DNA of 64,000 nucleotides from Crossaster papposus (Eukaryota; Echinodermata; Asteroidea; Velatida; Solasteridae). The notes below the pieces were generated by a model. The model had not been told where the DNA came from. It worked only from the letters and a program-made list of their open reading frames with translations, and ran no database searches. Location of the stretch: assembly GCA_037893245.1 (NCBI GenBank), contig JBAIAA010000008.1:2150001-2214000 (forward strand), given 5' to 3'. The position numbers and the translations under genes were made by a program. Of the stretch, positions 60,051-64,000 are shown piece by piece; positions within the stretch are counted from its first letter, which is position 1; each line of letters opens with the position of its first letter.

Positions 60051-61498
60051 TAGTACTCCGTCCGGCAGAAGATGATAGTTTACTGCAGGCTATTCTAATA
60101 ACTCCGAGTTCATAACACCGGAGTTATTATGACCATCAAATATCATGTTCGACTCAGCGAGGAAGAACGATCAATACTTGAACGGCTTATCAAGCAGGAA
60201 AAGCCCAAAGTTGCACAACACAAAAAACGTAAAGCCAATATCCTTCTGGCTATCGATGAAAACCATGATCCACTGCAGCATGATCAGGTAGCCAAAGCTT
60301 TCCATGTTAGGCCGCTTACTATCACTCGCCTCAGGCAACGATTTGTTGAAGAAGGGCTTGATGTCGCTGTCAATGGAAAACTAAGCAGCCACGGTCGGGT
60401 ACGTAAACTCGATGGCGAAGCCGAAGCTCACCTTATTGCCCTTACCTGCTCACCACCACCGGAAGGAGCCAGCCGATGGACGCTAAACTTACTGACAGAT
60501 CGCATGATTGAGCTCAGATACGTCGAATCGATTGCCAGAAGCACAGTACATGAGGGGCTAAAAAAAATGAGCTTAAGCCCTGGCAAAAAAAGGAATGGTG
60601 TATACCTGCGGAAGAAAGCGCCAACTTTGTGAGTGCGATGGAGGATATTCTTGAAGTCTATAAACGTCCTCTTGATCCAAGGCGTCCGCTTGTTTGCCTT
60701 GATGAAAGTAGCAAGCAGCATGTTAAAGAAGTCGTTAATCCAATGCCTGTTGAGCCTGGAAAACCGGAGCGTTATGACACAGAGTATGAACGTAATGGCG
60801 TCAGCAATCTGTTCATGATGTTTGAACCCTTGACAGGTTGGCGGCATGTTGAGGTGACTGATCGTAGGACAGCGATTGATTGGGCTCATCAAATCAAGTT
60901 TCTGGTCGATGTTCGCCACAAAGATGCAGAGAAAGTTATACTGGTTGGAGACAACTTGAACACGCATTCTCCCGCATCACTTTATAAAGCTTTTTCCCCA
61001 AAAGAAGCCCGCAGAATGATTGATAAGCTTGAGTTTCATTACACCCCAAAGCATGGCAGTTGGCTGGATATGGCCGAAATTGAGCTGAGTATACTGAGTC
61101 GCCAATGTCTGGATCGGCGTATCCCTACCCAAGATATTCTCCGGAGAGAAGTCAAAGCCTGGGAGGAGAAGCGCAACGCAAGAAAAGCGACTACACAGTG
61201 GCGTTTTACCACTGAAGACGCTCGGATAAAACTGAAGAGACTGTATACAAAGATGCCAGAGCTTGATAATACAGAGTAGATTGAGAGCCTCCATAGAACA
61301 TAAACCAGACTATTAGAGCAGCACTTTTTCCCATGAAAAATTGGGAAATGGGGCACTTTGCGTGAAATAACCCATTTTTTTGTCCTGCCACTCAAAATTG
61401 ACTCAAATAACAGGACGGCTAACCATTGTCGACCATTTACACAACAAGCTGACCGATCGGTTATCTGTGATTATCAAATGGTGTCGGATGGAGTACTA
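60051..61498 (+). mobile_element. IS630-family element, copy 4
   Basis: 1444 bp plus flanking TA, same orientation as copy 3. The right flank is the permease body. The left flank (about 59906-60050) is unrelated DNA upstream of ridA. Confidence 0.92.
60129..61279 (+). CDS. IS630 transposase, copy 4
   Basis: Both frames intact with the A-AAA-AAA slip site near 60560-60566. Small differences from copy 2, for example IARST for ISRST, FSPKEA for FSPEEA and LYTKM for LYPKM. Likely active through frameshifting. Confidence 0.85.
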
Positions 61499-62097
61499 GA
61501 TAACTAATTAAATGAAAGGTACTGACCAGAATAACAAAGGACACCCACGTTTTGAACACCATAAACAAGCCAATGCAAAGAACAACATTCATTAAAAGAG
61601 AGCGATGGCTCATGTTATATCGTTCACTTTTAACATTCAGTGCCTCTGGCATTTGCTCCTCTCTGGACATAGCTGTCAGCATACGTGTGCAGCTGCTTAA
61701 GTACATAATACCCGTACCAGAAGGCGAAATGGCCGCATCGACCTGTAAAAAAACAACCAACCAATCTAACCCCAACGATAACGCTAACTGAATACAAGGA
61801 TCATGATAATTGATACTAAGATCAGCTCCGCCAAGATAAGAAAACTGCAATAGCATATAGAGAATGGTAGATATTGATAGTGAGATAAATAATGCAAGAG
61901 GAATATTTCTTTTAGGATTTATTGCTTCTGATGTAAAGTTCACAATCATTTGACAGCCATTAAAACTATATACAACACCACTGGTAATTAATATAGAAAG
62001 AATAGCATTTACATTCAAAATGTCTTCCGCATGAAAGTTATTTGTATTTATTCCATGCGACAATAGAGTAATAACGGTCATTGTTGGAACGTAACTA
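61499..62097 (-). pseudogene. Amino-acid permease (APC type), central piece
   Basis: About 190 codons with membrane segments and the APC-like segment VVYSFNGCQMIVNFTSEAIN followed by PKRNIPLALF. N-terminal segments are missing, replaced by an IS66 fragment at about 62097. The C-terminal end is cut by IS630 copy 4 at FHLISYL and its tail is at 57337-56939. The substrate cannot be inferred. Confidence 0.8.
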
Positions 62098-62735
62098 TTC
62101 AGCACCCAGCAATGGCTTATGATTATAGTTTTGTACTGCCATAAGCAGTGCCTCCAAAGCATTAAGCCCTTGCTTCTTTGCAGATGATAAGTAACTACGG
62201 ACTCTTGTGAACCACTCTCCTCCGTCTTCACTCCTGAAGCAACCTGATATCTTCTGCTTTAATTTTGCCATGCGGACATCCCGCTCGCTGCCATTATTGT
62301 CGAACGGTATTTTGAAGTTAGTCATAAATCGTAGGGATTCTTCCTGATAGTTTAATAACCGTTTGCAGAGGTTGTACGCTTTCGTGTTTTTGGTTTTCTT
62401 TTTTCCAAGCCGTTGTCGTCGTCTTTCCATGACAGCGGCCTCCTTCTCTACAGCTCGCTGCGCCAAGCGGGTGAAGAGACGATCAATCCGTACTCTAATG
62501 GTTGCCGGCATTTCAGTTAAGCCTATGCGCTTAAAGCCTTTACAAAGATGCCAGGCTAGTCTCAATACTTTAATCATTCGACCGGCCAAGTAATTGCCGT
62601 CATGGTCCAGCACGGCTTGTAATTCTCGTAAGTGATGCGCGTTGCACAGCGTATGAGTCACTGCATAATGAAAATAGGGTTTCCAATGGTCATGTACCAG
62701 CACACCAGTAAACAGCAATAGAACACCCATTGCAT
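62095..62735 (-). pseudogene. IS66-family transposase, C-terminal fragment
   Basis: About 205 codons with HDHWKPYFHY, CNAHHLRELQAVLDHDGNYL, IPFDNNGSERDVRMAKLKQK and GLNALEALLMAV, the typical IS66 DDE C-terminal half. The N-terminal half is absent: IS5 copy F begins at 62736. Confidence 0.9.
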
Positions 62736-63837
62736 GGCGTTGTTGAATAAATCACCGGATAGCCCTGATTGACGATAAGTGGCGAAGGTTCGTATCCTAA
62801 TGTCCTTTTTTTGCAGACATCATCTCGCTATGCCTTACAAACACAACGAAGCTCGTCGCCATAAGATCAAAAAATCGACTTATAAAGTGACGAATTGGTC
62901 TGATTATAATAACGCACTGCGAAAAAGAGGTGATATTACCGTCTGGTTTACGTATGCAGCTATCACTATCTGGACGCCAGCGCCCATCCAAAAACGAGGT
63001 GCGCCGACACAATACTCGGATCTGGCGATTGAGACCTGCCTTATGCTCAGGCAGGTTTTTAGCTTACCGCTAAGGCAGACTGAAGGTTTTGCTAGATCTC
63101 TGGTTAAGCTCATGGGGTTACAGCTTAAAGTCCCTGATTACAGCACTCTCAGTAAGCGAAGCATCAATTTATCATTGCAAAAGCTCATCGATACCTGTGA
63201 GCCTGGTTCTCACTTTCTGGTAGATAGCACAGGATTGAAGGTTTATGGCAAGGATGAATGGAATCAGGAAAAACACGGTACGAAGCCTAAACGTACTTGG
63301 CGAAAACTGCATTTAGCCATCGATGAAAATCATCATGTCGTTGCAAGTGACCTTACCGGAAAAGAGATAGGTGATACTTCAGTTTTGCCTAATCTGCTGG
63401 ATCAAGTTGATGGATTTGAGGTTTTCATGGCCGATGGAGCCTATGATAGCGACAAGGTTTATCAGCAAATTAAACAGAAGCAAGCTGCTGCTAAAATCGT
63501 GATTCCACCACCTAAAAATGCTGTGCCTGACAGTAGTCAGCACAATACACGAAACGAGGCAGTAGCCCTCATAAAAGAGCGAGGTCGCATGGCGTGGCAA
63601 GGGCTAACCGGATACGGCCTGAGAGCCTTGGTTGAATTGGCTATGCTTCGCTATAAAACCATTATCGGCTCAAAGATGAAAGCACGTGAACTACCTCAGC
63701 AAAAAACGGAGGCAGAGGTTTCCGTTCGCGTGTTGAACAGGATGACCGGTTTAGGGATGCCGATATCAGTGAAAGCTAGCTGAAAAAGGCCTGGATACAG
63801 GCTCGATCAGGCTGAGCTTTATTTATTCAACAACGCC
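62736..63837 (+). mobile_element. IS5/IS903-type element, copy F
   Basis: 1102 bp with perfect ends. Its left flank is IS66 and its right flank is IS1380 interior sequence, with no shared 9-bp repeat, so it marks a rearrangement junction. Confidence 0.92.
62779..63783 (+). CDS. IS5-family transposase, copy F
   Basis: Intact 334-codon frame; private change FTYAAIT instead of FTDAAIT, other alleles TKPKRT and DENHH. The changed residue lies outside the visible catalytic segments. Confidence 0.9.
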   Translation: MAKVRILMSFFCRHHLAMPYKHNEARRHKIKKSTYKVTNWSDYNNALRKRGDITVWFTYAAITIWTPAPIQKRGAPTQYSDLAIETCLMLRQVFSLPLRQTEGFARSLVKLMGLQLKVPDYSTLSKRSINLSLQKLIDTCEPGSHFLVDSTGLKVYGKDEWNQEKHGTKPKRTWRKLHLAIDENHHVVASDLTGKEIGDTSVLPNLLDQVDGFEVFMADGAYDSDKVYQQIKQKQAAAKIVIPPPKNAVPDSSQHNTRNEAVALIKERGRMAWQGLTGYGLRALVELAMLRYKTIIGSKMKARELPQQKTEAEVSVRVLNRMTGLGMPISVKAS

Positions 63838-64000
63838 GTTTGTGTAGATTCTTCAGTTTGACCTTAACCAGATAACGATGTCCTAAATCCTCCAGATAGG
63901 TCAGTAATGGTCCACCAAAGTAGCCACTATCAGCCCTGAAAAAAATCTTCATGTGGGAAGGCAGAGTAACCAGCAACTGTTTCATAAACTCTATGGAGCC
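63838..64000 (-). pseudogene. IS1380 transposase fragment, running off the right edge
   Basis: The 163 bases read the same as 19736-19898 of IS1380 copy 2, covering the RADSGYFGG region of the transposase. The downstream part of that transposase is missing at the IS5 junction; the upstream part may continue beyond the window. Confidence 0.92.

Overview
The window looks like a host-associated marine-type gammaproteobacterium in a phase of insertion-sequence (IS) expansion and gene decay. The housekeeping gene order (rpsF-rpsR-membrane protein-rplI-dnaB; hemA-prfA-prmC; TPR lipoprotein-lolB-ispE-tRNA-Gln-prs; epmA-efp/epmB) is gammaproteobacterial, most like Oceanospirillales/Endozoicomonadaceae-type genomes. 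That assignment is inference; no rRNA is present to settle it.

Layout. 1-13,170: a degraded mobile-element graveyard. It holds a frameshifted ISAzo13 transposase, an intact IS1380, an IS701-like element, the remains of a type IV secretion/conjugation operon (virB4-virB7-virB8-virB9, both ends broken), a group II intron disabled by a 17-bp duplication and an IS630 insertion, an IS91-type transposase and a tandem array of about 20 units of 14-15 bp. 13,135-16,504: a broken secreted protein gene, then the intact EF-P modification module epmA-efp-epmB. 16,900-21,000: a DDE transposase, a secreted F-box-like gene split by IS1380, and a 238-bp MITE with perfect 16-bp inverted repeats and a 10-bp target duplication. 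21,087-27,470: argF, a broken small gene, and the ynjBCD-type ABC transporter with ynjB stopped by TGA and ynjC split by IS701. 27,755-33,693: IS5 copies around a CBU_0592-type protein, a DedA-PAP2 protein and a frameshifted trmH. 33,761-42,343: an intact core block (prmC, prfA, hemA, TPR lipoprotein, lolB, ispE, tRNA-Gln, prs). 42,859-48,892: nested mobile DNA (IS3 inside IS1595, a reverse transcriptase fragment between opposed IS5 copies, IS5 inside IS5). 49,112-52,860: the intact ribosomal protein/dnaB block. 52,883-64,000: serB split by IS630, an amino-acid permease split by a 4-kb segment bracketed by two IS630 copies, a truncated hrpA, ridA, an IS66 fragment, another IS5 and the edge of another IS1380.

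Mobile families with several copies are IS5/IS903-type (6 copies, 1102 bp), IS630 (4 copies, 1444 bp plus TA), IS701-like (3 copies, 1117 bp, 5-bp duplications) and IS1380 (2 full copies plus 2 pieces, 5-bp duplications). Copies within a family are almost identical, so expansion looks recent. Translation, haem, peptide-release, isoprenoid and nucleotide genes are intact. Conjugation, serine synthesis, permease/transporter and effector-like genes are broken, several by a single IS whose precise removal would leave one open frame.
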